64,000 nt of DNA, from NCBI GenBank assembly GCA_026004775.1, contig BPJU01000003.1:410141-474140 (forward strand), given 5' to 3'. The stretch comes from Pirellulaceae bacterium. GTDB lineage: Bacteria > Planctomycetota > Planctomycetia > Pirellulales > Pirellulaceae. The position numbers and the translations under genes are program-made. Positions 46,101 through 54,747 of this stretch are shown here, piece after piece. Under the pieces are notes generated by a model. That model was given only the letters and a program-made list of their open reading frames with translations, did no database searches and was not told the DNA's origin. The number at the start of each line of letters is the position of its first letter. Position 1 is the first letter of the stretch.

Positions 46101-46282
46101 ACAAACATGCACAAGAACACATACCCCGTAGGGTTGGTAAAATACGCCACGAAATTGCGTTTTAGTATGGCGTAGGCGGCTTTCTTGTATTTTGCCAGAG
46201 GCATCACTGCCAGAACAAATAATCCCACGAATATCGCGTCGATAAGAAACAACTTCAACAGTTCAACCAGCATTTCCGTCAT
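43196..46282 (-). CDS. GldF-GldG fusion: ABC-2 permease joined to GldG-type exported domain
   Basis: A 1,028-residue protein. Residues about 1-270 are an ABC-2 type permease like GldF (RNFVAYFTNPTGYVFLCMFV, MSIWADERRQGTDELLLTLP). Then come a membrane helix and a GldG-type extracytoplasmic domain (from about 305: VTRGRVSSLSPDTLRLVRNL, YPIYVDAFISAQIPEQYVQT), an acidic Gln/Ser/Asp stretch (about 720-810), a coiled coil (HRFMEEFNKAIEQAEAESRK) and a final membrane helix. In Bacteroidota these are separate proteins that with GldA form an ABC transporter needed for gliding. ATG 46282 is 10 bases after GGAGG; a TTG at 46291 was rejected. The cargo is unknown. Confidence 0.83.
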   Translation of the reverse strand: MTEMLVELLKLFLIDAIFVGLFVLAVMPLAKYKKAAYAILKRNFVAYFTNPTGYVFLCMFVLLSSFAAFWPHEFFAANLASLDQLNIYFPYIMLVFIPAITMSIWADERRQGTDELLLTLPADDFDVVIGKYLAAAAIYSASLLFAQLCHYMVLVLLTLGRLDTGLLCANYFGYWLTGLAMLSLGMVASFLTRNLTVGFILGTVFNAPLVFLEFADAIIPSRRLALAIASWSITAKLDDFGRGVVSLSSITYFLAIVVAGLYLCMILIGSRHWWGGREGTRYIGHYAARTLSLLILAVSLTVIFTNHDLRQDVTRGRVSSLSPDTLRLVRNLKPQYPIYVDAFISAQIPEQYVQTAYNLRSLLKEFSAKSSSIHVRLHDNLEPFSEEAVLAERRFGIRPQTIQTRSRGAIRDEQVILGAAFTCGLEKVVVPFFDYGVSVEYELIRSLTTVAKGKRWKLGVVRTDAQLFSMPTFEGGEFRTIPQQMILDELQKQFDVEQVDPESPIEPDKYDVLMVVQPSSLSPEGLDNLLAAIRAGVPTAIFEDPMPVLGVAPGTAEPRRGPGGMFGMMQGPQPKGDIQKLWDLLGLIVPSDPGGFTGVQPKLAWQDYNPYPKLQLSGVPDTWVFASPEAPGGADSLNPQHPITSGLPEILFPIPGMIEEKPSNKLDFTVLVKTGTQAGRISYMTFRENLRDTRMLKLLQGEPTGAQILAALITGELPQEKKLLEDTTPTSAPLDADGQSPEDTSTDAEDELRQDDASQDESNQAQDQQSDSDQSHKEGKEKADSSQSKTKSSEQPKNGEAAKPERKGIRVIYVTDLDLMMNAFLQIRARPDEDPEGIRWRFENVTFILNAIDYLAGIEDYMTIRKHRPVYYNLRHIENQTESARQEELVQRHRFMEEFNKAIEQAEAESRKAEKELQDRYDELVKKQQAGEAVDPNEVLVALQKLQAARELARRRLEQRRNELARDRDRKIQEIQRKTDRIIAEIQYKYKLGAILLPPVPPLLVGVVIFTRRRLRERESISRRRLVM

Positions 46283-46339
46283 GGGCGTCAAGCCTCCATC
46301 CGGGTCAACACCTCAAATTCTCGGCGCTCGCCTGGTTCC

Positions 46340-47107
46340 TTACGCCGGCTGGCCGACGGTCAGGCGAGCGAAAGCGGCATCGAGGTCCTCTCCGTTCTTG
46401 GACAATTCCGCCACCGGGCCGTCATACACCAGTTCGCCCTCGTGGATCAGGATCACCCGCGATGCCATGGCCTGCACTTCCTGAAGGATGTGGGTCGACA
46501 ACAGAATCGTCTTCTCCTCGCCTAACCTTCTCATGGTGCGGCGCACTTCACGAATCTGGTTCGGATCCAACCCCGCCGTCGGTTCGTCCAATATAAGTAC
46601 ATCCGGTTCGTGCAGCAGCGCCTGAGCCATCCCCACGCGCTGGCGGAACCCTTTGGAGAGTTTGCTGATCGGCTTGTGCAATACGCTGCCCAGATCGCAC
46701 AAATCGACCACCGCCTCGATCCTTTCCCGCGTCCGCTCGCGCGACATACCTCGAGCTTCGGCGAAAAACTCCAACAAACTCATCGGCGTCATATCCGGAT
46801 AAAGCGGCCCGTTCTCGGGCAAATACCCTAAATGCCGCGATCCGGCGATCCGGTCGGTAGCCATGTTGTGGCCCGCGATCCGAGCAACGCCCGACGTGGG
46901 ATTCAGGTAGCCGGTCAGCATCTTCATCGTCGTGCTCTTGCCGGCTCCATTGGGTCCCAAAAAGGCCACCACTTCGCCCTCATAAACTTTGAAAGAGACG
47001 TCGCGGACTGCTGCAAAAAAGCCGTAATACTTCGACAGATGTTCGGCCTCGATCATCGGCCGCCTGCCGGCCGAACCATTACCAGAAGTGCTCTGTTCGG
47101 TCGTCAT
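46340..47107 (-). CDS. ABC transporter ATP-binding protein, GldA-like
   Basis: A 255-residue nucleotide-binding subunit: Walker A GPNGAGKST (about 52-60), Q-loop region YLPENGPLYPDMTP, signature LSKGFRQRVGMAQAL, Walker B VLILDEPTAGLDPNQ and the switch histidine in LLSTHILQEVQ. The LSKGFRQRVG signature is that of the GldA/CcmA-like exporters. It is the first gene of an operon with the gldFG fusion (58 bases downstream) and DUF4340. AAGGACTGAG lies before ATG 47107. Confidence 0.88.
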   Translation of the reverse strand: MTTEQSTSGNGSAGRRPMIEAEHLSKYYGFFAAVRDVSFKVYEGEVVAFLGPNGAGKSTTMKMLTGYLNPTSGVARIAGHNMATDRIAGSRHLGYLPENGPLYPDMTPMSLLEFFAEARGMSRERTRERIEAVVDLCDLGSVLHKPISKLSKGFRQRVGMAQALLHEPDVLILDEPTAGLDPNQIREVRRTMRRLGEEKTILLSTHILQEVQAMASRVILIHEGELVYDGPVAELSKNGEDLDAAFARLTVGQPA

Positions 47108-47582
47108 CTTGCTCAGTCCTTACGCCTGGTCTTGCCAAGCCTCTACCAACAGCCTGCCGCGTCTGTGGTGCCGATTTTCGGCCACACTGGCTGCGACCAT
47201 TCGCTATTCGTACCGCGGGAGAAGCTTATCCCACAAATTATTCCCACCAGCTTTTCCCGCTCGCCTCGTTATCCGTACGGCGTTCGATTCCGCTCGTGCC
47301 CTCGGCACGCCTGGGCCACGGCATCGGCCCAGCGAACAGAAATCAGCCGCCGCCGGATTCGTTCCCAACAGCGGCACACACAACGGACAGCCCCAGCCGT
47401 CTCAGGAAGGAAACTTTCCTGGAAAATATATCCGTTTCCTGATCCCGCTCAACGCCCCTTCTCGGCCCGCACAGAGCACAGAGCATGTACCTGTGCTGGC
47501 CCTTGACTACTGCGGGGGTCTGACGGCACGGTGCAGGTCCCCCCGACGCAGCCTCAAATGAGCTATTACGCGGGCACGCGTG
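47108..47582. other. Non-coding interval upstream of the gldA operon
   Basis: These 475 bases separate nadB's 3' end from gldA, both on the minus strand. A weak minus-strand promoter for gldA can be drawn (TTGTGG at 47231-47236, TACGAA at 47207-47212, 18-base spacing). No terminator with a T-tract was found for nadB. Short plus-strand frames here have no ribosome sites and were not accepted. Confidence 0.4.
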
Positions 47583-49229
47583 CTATGGTTCGCTTCCCAG
47601 CAGCTCTTCACCCGTTCGGGGCTGCCCGGTAGCCTCGTCCCGCTGAAACCAGAGCCTCTTTCGCCAGTGCCGGTCGTCCGCCTCCGGAAAATCTACCCGG
47701 TAGTGCACCCCACGTGATTCGCACCGCCACAGGGCTGCCTGCACCATCACCTGGGCCAATGTCACCATGTTCTGCAATTGCCATCCTTGTACGCCGTCGA
47801 ACTGCCGGGGCATCACATAGTGGGCCCAGTGGTCGATCTGCTCGCGTGCCCGTTCCAGATCGCACTTTTCGCGCAGAATCCCGACCGAGCGCCACATCAG
47901 GCTCTGGAGCGAATTGCGAATATCGGCCAGATCCAGGGTTTCGTCACCGGCTTGGGCTGCCGCTACCTGTAGCAGTCGAGGCCGGACAAGCCCCGGTTCT
48001 TCCCGGGCCGCCTGTGCCGCCCCCTGCCCGGCATGGGCTCCGAAAACCAGCGCTTCAAGCAGGCTGTTCGATGCCAGGCGATTGGCTCCATGCAATCCGC
48101 TGGCGGTCACCTCCCCGGCGGCCCACAGCCCGGCAATCCCCGTGTGGCCTCGGCCGTCCACCGCCACGCCGCCAATCAGATAGTGCGCTCCGGGGCGCAC
48201 CGGGATCGGGTCGTGAGCGATATCCAACCCGAACGCGCGGCAGATAGCATCCATTCCCGGAAAACGCTCGCGAACGAATGACTCACCCAAATGTGACAAA
48301 GTCAAATAGACACACGGGTGGTGCGTCTTTTCCATCTGGCGGACGATGGCCCTGGCGACGATGTCGCGCGGTGCCAGTTCGGCACGCGCGTCGTAATCGG
48401 GCATAAACCGGTATCCGGTGCGATCCACCAGCCAACCTCCCTCGCCGCGGACCGCTTCGGTAATCAGGCTGCGGCTGCTGCCGGCGATATACAGGACGGT
48501 CGGGTGGAACTGCATGAATTCCATGTCGCGGATCCTGGCGCCGGCTCGATACGCCATCGCCACGCCGTCCCCGGTTGCCACCGGAGGATTGGTGGTCTCT
48601 CGATACAGCCTACCTGCCCCGCCGCTGCACAGAATCGTCTGTTTGGCCCAGACCAGCGTCGGTCCCCATTGGGGATGGACGACCAAGGCTCCCCAACAGC
48701 GTCCTTGGTCGGTCAGCAGATCAACCGTGAAGGTGTTTTCCCAGATGCGGACATGTTTCAGTTCTTGCGTGCGCTCGATCATGGCCCGCATCACTTCGCG
48801 TCCGGTGGCATCGCCCAGAGCATGCACGATGCGGTTGCGGCTGTGGCCGCCTTCGCGCCCCAGAGCCAGTTCTCCGGCGACTTGATCGAATCGCGTGCCC
48901 CATTGAATCAATTCCTGGATGCGAGCCGGCGCTTCGCGCACCACCATTTCCACTACCTGCCGGTCACACAAGTTTCCGCCGGCACGAAGCGTGTCGGCAA
49001 TGTGGTCCTCGAAGCGATCCTCCTTGTCCATCACCCCGGCGATGCCGCCTTGAGCGTAATGGCTGCTGCTTTGGTCAAGCTGGTCCTTGGTGACGACCAG
49101 CACGTCCAAGTCAGCAGGCACCGCGTTGGCCGCACGCAGACCCGCAAGGCCGGCCCCGATAATGAGGATATCGGTAAGGTAATGCGGCGTTCGTTTCGGA
49201 TCGAAAGCTATCAGATAGCGCGGCGTCAT
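47583..49229 (-). CDS. nadB: L-aspartate oxidase
   Basis: A 548-residue flavoprotein of the succinate dehydrogenase/fumarate reductase family. FAD motif ILIIGAGLAGLRAANAV (about 22-38), SSSHYAQGGIAGVMDKED, GREGGHSRNRIVHALGDATG with the active-site HSxxR, MEFMQFHPT, LGASVRG-type region replaced by RDIVARAIVRQM, and GLHGANRLASNSLLEALVFG all match NadB. It oxidises L-aspartate to iminoaspartate, the first step of de novo NAD synthesis; nadA and nadC are not in the window. The ATG overlaps the stop of the DUF4175-like gene by four bases (ATGA), so translation is coupled. Confidence 0.93.
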   Translation of the reverse strand: MTPRYLIAFDPKRTPHYLTDILIIGAGLAGLRAANAVPADLDVLVVTKDQLDQSSSHYAQGGIAGVMDKEDRFEDHIADTLRAGGNLCDRQVVEMVVREAPARIQELIQWGTRFDQVAGELALGREGGHSRNRIVHALGDATGREVMRAMIERTQELKHVRIWENTFTVDLLTDQGRCWGALVVHPQWGPTLVWAKQTILCSGGAGRLYRETTNPPVATGDGVAMAYRAGARIRDMEFMQFHPTVLYIAGSSRSLITEAVRGEGGWLVDRTGYRFMPDYDARAELAPRDIVARAIVRQMEKTHHPCVYLTLSHLGESFVRERFPGMDAICRAFGLDIAHDPIPVRPGAHYLIGGVAVDGRGHTGIAGLWAAGEVTASGLHGANRLASNSLLEALVFGAHAGQGAAQAAREEPGLVRPRLLQVAAAQAGDETLDLADIRNSLQSLMWRSVGILREKCDLERAREQIDHWAHYVMPRQFDGVQGWQLQNMVTLAQVMVQAALWRCESRGVHYRVDFPEADDRHWRKRLWFQRDEATGQPRTGEELLGSEP

Positions 49230-52200
49230 GGCGATCCTTCTGTACCGACATCGGCGGCACGCGCGGTCCCCTTGCGAAACGCGTTGAACAGTTCCCGATA
49301 GCGAGCCGGCGGCACGGAGCGCTCGGCCGATCCGGCCTGCTGCTGGCGCTGGTCGCGACGCGACTCGTCGCTCCGCACCTGGTCGGCCGGCGGGCGTAAT
49401 CCAAGACTCTTCAGAGCCTCCAGCAGTTCCCCACGCCGCCGAGGATCATCCTGGGCCGAACGCTTAAGCTGTTCCCAACGCCGCACGAATTCGGCAAGCT
49501 GCTCGGGTGTCCACCCCAACCGCTCCAGCAGCCGCGGGTCAGGCTGTTGCTGCTGGTCGCGCAAGTATTCCAACACCAAATCGGTCGCCTTCTCGGCGTA
49601 CCGCAAATCGGGCTCAACCTCGTGCGACTCCGGCTGCGACCCAGCCGTCGCCACGTCCGGTGGCAGCCCGCCGGCATCCACCGGTGCCCCGGAACCCAAC
49701 CGGCCAGTACCGCGATCCGACCTACCACCCGACGAACCCTCGTTTGGTTCACTCCGGCCGCCTGGCGCACCAGTCCCTGCGTTGGGCGAACCGCCGGCTG
49801 GCTGCTGCCCGCCGGTCTCGGCTGATTTGTCTGTCATAGGCGAGCCGGATTGGTTAGCGGGCGCTTTACCCCCTTGCGGCTCGTCGTTTTGTGCATCGCC
49901 TGCACCCGTGCCTTTGCCGCCGGATTGCTGGTTTGCACTACGGCTGTTGTCGCCGTCAGGAAGCTCTGGACGGCTGCCCGCATCCGGCTCCGACCGCCCA
50001 TCGCCTGCGCGGCCGGCCGTCTGGTCCATCGGCACGCCTTCGGTACTGGCCGCCTTTCCCGAACCGCCTTGATCGACTGGCGGCTGTTGTGGCTGGTTTT
50101 CAGCGTCGCCCGCCTGGCCGGTAGACGCAGGCGGTGTCGTATCGCGAGAACCAGCCGGCGTCGAATCCGCAGGCCGCCACTTCTGCTCCTCTAAATACCG
50201 CCGCACAATGTCGAACACATCGCCGTCATGCAGGTCACGCGGGGTTTCCGGTGACTTGCCTTGTGGCTTCTGCCCGCCCGACCTTTCCGCCGCCCGGTCC
50301 ATCGAAGGAGAATCCCCAGGGGGCCGGCCGCCCGTGCCGTCGCCTGGCGCGTCGTTTGAAGAAGTACCACTTGCGCCGGCTGGTTCACCGGATTGGGCAG
50401 GCTCATCCTTTGAACCTTCACGAGCTGGACCAGAAGCACGCTGTTTATCGCCAGTTTGTTCGCCGGTTCCAGACGCGGCTGGTTGGCGATCTGCCGGTTC
50501 TGACGATTCGTTAGCCGAGTTGGCCGGTGCAGCAGGGCTGGCTTCTTGCCGGCCTGGCATCGATCGTTCCGCTGGGGACTGGGGTGGTTGTTGCGCCGAG
50601 CCTGTTTTCGCGGTTCGCTCAGCATTCTTGCTCTCTGAAGGAGCCTGTGAACCATCCGGCCGGCCTTCGGCTGGAGATTGTCCTTGTTGGGATGGGCTGG
50701 GCTCGCCCGGACTTTCTTTGCGTTGACCTCCTTGGTCTTGAGAAATCCTCGACTGACTCTCTTGGGATTGGCCTTCTTTGCTCTCGGTTTCTGTGCGGGA
50801 CGGGGATTTGCTCGACGAGTCGCTTTGGGTCTGTGGGGTCGCCTGGGGTTGTGAATCGGGTTTTGATTCTGAATCGGATTGCTTCGGCTCGCTGGGTTCT
50901 GGTGAATCAGGTTTCGATGGTGAGTCCGGTTGGCCTGGCGAATCGGGCGTCGGTTTCGGTGGAGGCGACGGTGCCTGGTTCTCTTGCGGATGCTGTTGGG
51001 TTCGGGCGCCGTCCGTGCTTTGGCCGGTTTGGTTTTTCTCGGAAGGAGTTTGAGCGGCTCGCAACGGCGGCAGGATTACCAATTCGTACTCGGGGCTGGT
51101 GGTTTCGTTCGGAGCCGGCTTGCCCGTGGAGTCGTGGCGGTTGTCACGAGCCACCGCGCGGAATCGGATAGTCTGTCCTTCATGCCATCCACGTTCCACC
51201 GGAACTACGGTGATTTTCTTGAGGAATTGCCCGTGCCAGGCTTGATCTTCCAACAATATCTCGGACCAGGTTTCCTCCGGTTGCGACGTTCCCTGGATGG
51301 CCACATAGGTAAGACCGAAATCCGGATCGAGAGCACGAACTTCGATGGTAACCGGGCTGTTTTCGGGCACTTCCGTGCGCCGCTTTTCAGGTTGGAGCAC
51401 ATGGACTATCGGAGCCAGATCGGGGTAGACGACGATCGGGTGCACTTCACCCCCGGAACTGGTGCGTCCGTCCGAGGCGACATAATGGACGCGGTAAGAA
51501 GCGTGCTCGGGCGAGGACCGATCGGGCGACAGTTTCACCACGAAGGCAGCGCGAGCCGACAGCGCGTCGCTTTGCATCAGGAGATCGGCTCGAGGCTCAG
51601 CGGCCGGCGAAGACGGATCCCACTCGATGTAGGCTTCGCGAACAGGAAGGTTGGCCGCGGCATGGACCGTGACGCGTGTACCTTCCGGCGCCTCGATCGC
51701 GCCGGTTCCGGCTCGCCGCATCGGAGGCCGATTCATATAGGGCGGGTATTCGTAATCGATACGAGTGACGCTGATAACCGGTTTTTGCAACACCGTGATT
51801 CGGAACATCGGGGTTTGGGCATCACCGATGCGAATGTAATATCGAAGATCCTGACGGACTCCCTGCTCGTCCGGCGGTAGCTGCGCGCGGTACCAGCCGG
51901 CATCATCGGCGTTGAGCTCAAGGGGGGCATGTTGGGCTGAACCATCGGCAGTCGAATAATACAGTATCGCCTGCTCGCCGGGTCGCATTCCTCGTGCCAA
52001 TATCTCGACCCGCACCTGCTGTCCGTACGGCACTTGCGCATCACCCGGGCGGATTTCGAGGATTTCAACGCGCGAGGGTCGGGCCTGCCTGTTCCACGGC
52101 ATGAGAATCCGTTCGACCGAGCGCCATGAGCTCTTGGGAGACACAAGCTGATAAAGGGCCATCAGCGTCACCATCGCGGCCAAAAGCAAGAGGCACCGAA

Positions 52201-52693
52201 TGACGCTGGTCCTGTCGATGCTCTCGTCGACGGGCACTCGTTTGAGATTCTCAGCCGCAGCGTACTCCACAGCATCCATCACTGCCGGCGGCATCCGCTC
52301 CGCCGTTCGCCGCAACAACAAAAAATTCACCAGGCTGTTCATCAGCCACGGCTTGGCCTCTTCCAACTGTTTGGCGGCATAAAGCGGATGCACCGGATAA
52401 ACCACATACGGCCCGATGCGACGCACCAACCAAAACAGGCTCGCACCTGCCAAGAGCACCAGCACGCACCAGCGGAACCACACCGGCAAGTTCCACAGCC
52501 AGTGGTCCGCCAGAACTAATACCCCCAGCACTCCCACCCACACGGCCAGAAGCTGAATAACGGCGGCCGAGAGTTCGATGAGTCGGATTTTTCGGCGTGC
52601 CCGGTTGAGTTGCTTGCGGATGAAGGAGAGCCGCCCGTCGGCCGTGCGGGATGTATCGGAGACAATGTTCGAGCCGGTCGTACCAACGGCCAT
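49226..52693 (-). CDS. DUF4175-like membrane protein with a ~480-residue low-complexity region
   Basis: A 1,155-residue protein. It has two close N-terminal membrane helices (about 40-85), a helix near 165, then beta-rich domains with Ig-like character up to about residue 545 (SRVEILEIRPGDAQVPYGQ, VTRIDYEYPPYMNRPPMRR). Residues about 549-1030 (roughly 51050-49600) are disordered and rich in Pro, Ser, Gly, Gln, Asp and Glu, broken by one folded-looking island, DVFDIVRRYLEEQKW. The last 125 residues are helical again (LLERLGWTPEQLAEFVRRWE). It resembles the DUF4175/TIGR02302 group. ATG 52693 has GGAGG five bases upstream. The coupling to nadB is probably positional, as no functional link is known. 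Export of the disordered part is inferred from the helices. Confidence 0.72.
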   Translation of the reverse strand: MAVGTTGSNIVSDTSRTADGRLSFIRKQLNRARRKIRLIELSAAVIQLLAVWVGVLGVLVLADHWLWNLPVWFRWCVLVLLAGASLFWLVRRIGPYVVYPVHPLYAAKQLEEAKPWLMNSLVNFLLLRRTAERMPPAVMDAVEYAAAENLKRVPVDESIDRTSVIRCLLLLAAMVTLMALYQLVSPKSSWRSVERILMPWNRQARPSRVEILEIRPGDAQVPYGQQVRVEILARGMRPGEQAILYYSTADGSAQHAPLELNADDAGWYRAQLPPDEQGVRQDLRYYIRIGDAQTPMFRITVLQKPVISVTRIDYEYPPYMNRPPMRRAGTGAIEAPEGTRVTVHAAANLPVREAYIEWDPSSPAAEPRADLLMQSDALSARAAFVVKLSPDRSSPEHASYRVHYVASDGRTSSGGEVHPIVVYPDLAPIVHVLQPEKRRTEVPENSPVTIEVRALDPDFGLTYVAIQGTSQPEETWSEILLEDQAWHGQFLKKITVVPVERGWHEGQTIRFRAVARDNRHDSTGKPAPNETTSPEYELVILPPLRAAQTPSEKNQTGQSTDGARTQQHPQENQAPSPPPKPTPDSPGQPDSPSKPDSPEPSEPKQSDSESKPDSQPQATPQTQSDSSSKSPSRTETESKEGQSQESQSRISQDQGGQRKESPGEPSPSQQGQSPAEGRPDGSQAPSESKNAERTAKTGSAQQPPQSPAERSMPGRQEASPAAPANSANESSEPADRQPAASGTGEQTGDKQRASGPAREGSKDEPAQSGEPAGASGTSSNDAPGDGTGGRPPGDSPSMDRAAERSGGQKPQGKSPETPRDLHDGDVFDIVRRYLEEQKWRPADSTPAGSRDTTPPASTGQAGDAENQPQQPPVDQGGSGKAASTEGVPMDQTAGRAGDGRSEPDAGSRPELPDGDNSRSANQQSGGKGTGAGDAQNDEPQGGKAPANQSGSPMTDKSAETGGQQPAGGSPNAGTGAPGGRSEPNEGSSGGRSDRGTGRLGSGAPVDAGGLPPDVATAGSQPESHEVEPDLRYAEKATDLVLEYLRDQQQQPDPRLLERLGWTPEQLAEFVRRWEQLKRSAQDDPRRRGELLEALKSLGLRPPADQVRSDESRRDQRQQQAGSAERSVPPARYRELFNAFRKGTARAADVGTEGSP

Positions 52694-52786
52694 CACTTCC
52701 TCCCCGCCACCAGGCGGTTCAACTTCCTATCAGTGACCACTTCGGTGCGGTTTCCCAGTTTAAACTTCTACCGGTTACTATCCCTA

Positions 52787-52815
52787 ATTATAGACGATTT
52801 GCTGCGGGCACTCGA
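52787..52815 (-). promoter_or_regulatory. Tentative promoter of the DUF4175-like/nadB unit
   Basis: The minus strand carries a perfect TATAAT (52787-52792). At 17 bases upstream the hexamer is TCGAGT, a poor -35, so only the -10 is persuasive. The leader would be about 85 nucleotides. Confidence 0.35.
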
Positions 52816-52817
52816 TC

Positions 52818-52835
52818 TGCTGCACGGGTGCAGCA
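52818..52835. promoter_or_regulatory. Perfect 8-bp palindrome in the divergent region before uxaA
   Basis: TGCTGCAC (52818-52825), GG, GTGCAGCA (52828-52835). It lies between the divergent DUF4175-like and UxaA-type genes, next to the tentative -35 at 52810-52815, where a repressor could act. Two-fold symmetry with a short centre suits a LacI- or GntR-type operator, but no regulator gene is adjacent. The remaining bases of 52694-53029 show nothing else. Confidence 0.35.
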
Positions 52836-53029
52836 CTGGCTGTCGGGGCGGCTCTAGCGTACTCTAAAGCATAGACGCCCCGTCCCTGGCCACGCTATTG
52901 CTGGACGTCCGGAGACCGTATGGCCCCAATCACCGGTTGAGTGTGGCTCAAGTAAGGCACGCCGGCTCGCGGTACGCAGGAGTGCGGATGCCGGGCAGTT
53001 GGAACGGGATTTGGTTGAGGTTGTTTTCC

Positions 53030-54580
53030 ATGCGAGCTTTAATCCACTTGCACCCGCAGGACAACGTGGCGGTTGCCGCGCGACGGCTGGCCGCAGGCGA
53101 GACGCTCACGACGGATCGCGGCATGCTTCGCGTGGTTGAGCCCGTTCCCATGGGCCATAAGGTGGCGCTGGTCGACCTGGCCTGCGACAGCCCGGTCGTC
53201 AAGTACGGCCAGACGATCGGTTTCGCAGCCCAGCCGATTAGGGCCGGCCAGTGGGTTCACTGTCATAATGTGGTGTTGCGGGACTTTGACCGCGATCCCA
53301 AACCGTGTTCGGCCGTTCCACCACCGCCTGAACCGATCCGGGACCGCACGTTTCTGGGCTACCGGCGTCCCTCGGGGCGTGTCGGTACGCGCAATTACAT
53401 CGCAGTGATCTCGAACGTCAACTGCTCGGCTTCGGTGGCCAAATTCATCGCGCGTCGTTTCGACGCCGAGGCTTTGAAACCTTATCCGGCAGTCGACGGG
53501 GTGGTGGCGTTTACTCACGGCGGAGGATGCGGCATGCCGTATCGGGGAACGGCTCACGAAATGCTCAACCGCACTCTGGCCGGTATCGCCCGACACCCGA
53601 ACATCGGCGGCTACCTGCTGGTGGGACTGGGCTGCGAACAGGGGGCTCTAGGCTACCTGGTGGAAAGCCAGCAGTTGATCCCGCCGGAATGGCTGCGAGC
53701 CGGAGCTGACAGAACCAACGGGCCGATACCGGTGCTTTCGATTCAGGACTTGGGCGGCACCACACGCACCGTGGAGGCGGGTGTGCGGGCCGTGGCGAGA
53801 TTGCTTCCCCAGGTGAACGAAGCTCGTCGCGAACCGGTGCCGGCTTCGGAAATCGTCTTGGCAACCGAGTGCGGCGGCTCGGATGGCAACTCCGGAATCA
53901 GCGCCAATCCGGCACTCGGCTATGCTGCCGACAAGCTGGTCGCCTGCGGCGGAACCGTGATTCTCAGCGAAACGACGGAGATCTACGGTGCAGAACATCT
54001 GCTTACTCGCCGCGCGGTGTCGCCGGAAGTGGCCCAGAAATTGTTGGATCGTATTGCCTGGTGGAAATGGTATACGGGAATCTTCGGCGCTGAACTGGAT
54101 AACAATCCATCGGTGGGCAACAAAGAAGGCGGCCTGACCACCATAGTCGAAAAATCGCTCGGGGCCATCGCCAAAGGCGGCACCACCGCCCTAGTCGATG
54201 TCTACGAATATGCCGAACCTGTACGAGCCAAGGGCTTCGTCGTGATGGATACACCAGGTTATGATCCGCCGAGCGTCACCGGAATGGTAGCCGGTGGAGC
54301 CAACGTGGTGGTATTCACCACCGGGCGTGGCAGTTGCTTTGGATGCAAGCCGGCACCATCCATCAAGGTCGCTACGAACACCCCGATGTTTCTCCGCATG
54401 GAAGAGGACATGGATATCAATGCCGGGACGATATTGGAGGGCACCGAGACGGTGGCCGAGGTAGGCGAGCGGATCTTTGACGAGATACTGGCGGTGGCCA
54501 GCGGCAAGCGAACCAAGAGCGAGGTGCTGTCGATCGGTGACGAGGAATTCGTCCCGTGGCTGGTCGGCCCCGTGCTGTAG
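53030..54580 (+). CDS. UxaA-family (altronate/galactarate-type) sugar-acid dehydratase
   Basis: A 516-residue protein holding both parts of the family: an N-terminal SAF domain (about 1-95) and the larger catalytic domain, with GYRRPSGRVGTRNYIAVISN, NVNCSASVAKFIA, FTHGGGCGMPY, ATECGGSDGNSGISANPALG and FTTGRGSCFGCKPAPSIKVA. These Cys- and His-rich blocks hold the Fe(II) site. Members dehydrate altronate, galactarate or related sugar acids to keto-deoxy acids. The C-terminal AxNTPMFLRMEEDMDINAGT block is typical of UxaA. ATG 53030 begins at the SAF domain; an upstream in-frame start at 52898 was rejected. No uronate-pathway partner is next to it, so the exact substrate is open. Confidence 0.85.
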   Translation: MRALIHLHPQDNVAVAARRLAAGETLTTDRGMLRVVEPVPMGHKVALVDLACDSPVVKYGQTIGFAAQPIRAGQWVHCHNVVLRDFDRDPKPCSAVPPPPEPIRDRTFLGYRRPSGRVGTRNYIAVISNVNCSASVAKFIARRFDAEALKPYPAVDGVVAFTHGGGCGMPYRGTAHEMLNRTLAGIARHPNIGGYLLVGLGCEQGALGYLVESQQLIPPEWLRAGADRTNGPIPVLSIQDLGGTTRTVEAGVRAVARLLPQVNEARREPVPASEIVLATECGGSDGNSGISANPALGYAADKLVACGGTVILSETTEIYGAEHLLTRRAVSPEVAQKLLDRIAWWKWYTGIFGAELDNNPSVGNKEGGLTTIVEKSLGAIAKGGTTALVDVYEYAEPVRAKGFVVMDTPGYDPPSVTGMVAGGANVVVFTTGRGSCFGCKPAPSIKVATNTPMFLRMEEDMDINAGTILEGTETVAEVGERIFDEILAVASGKRTKSEVLSIGDEEFVPWLVGPVL

Positions 54581-54747
54581 TGCGACAGGCTCTTTTTGGC
54601 TAGTTGCTATTCCACCTCTTATTCCCGCTTAATCGGAAGGCACATACCGGCATGCTTGGGAACTGCCTGGACTCGAGCGCTACAAATGTCAAAGGGCCGA
54701 CGGTCTGTCCGCGTCCCTGCGATAATTAGCTTGCGATTTACCCTTCC

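Noticed and set aside
50527-51880. Plus-strand frames with Gly/Ser/Phe-rich translations
   Set aside because: They are antisense to the low-complexity and beta-domain region of the DUF4175-like gene, whose frame is continuous for 1,155 codons.
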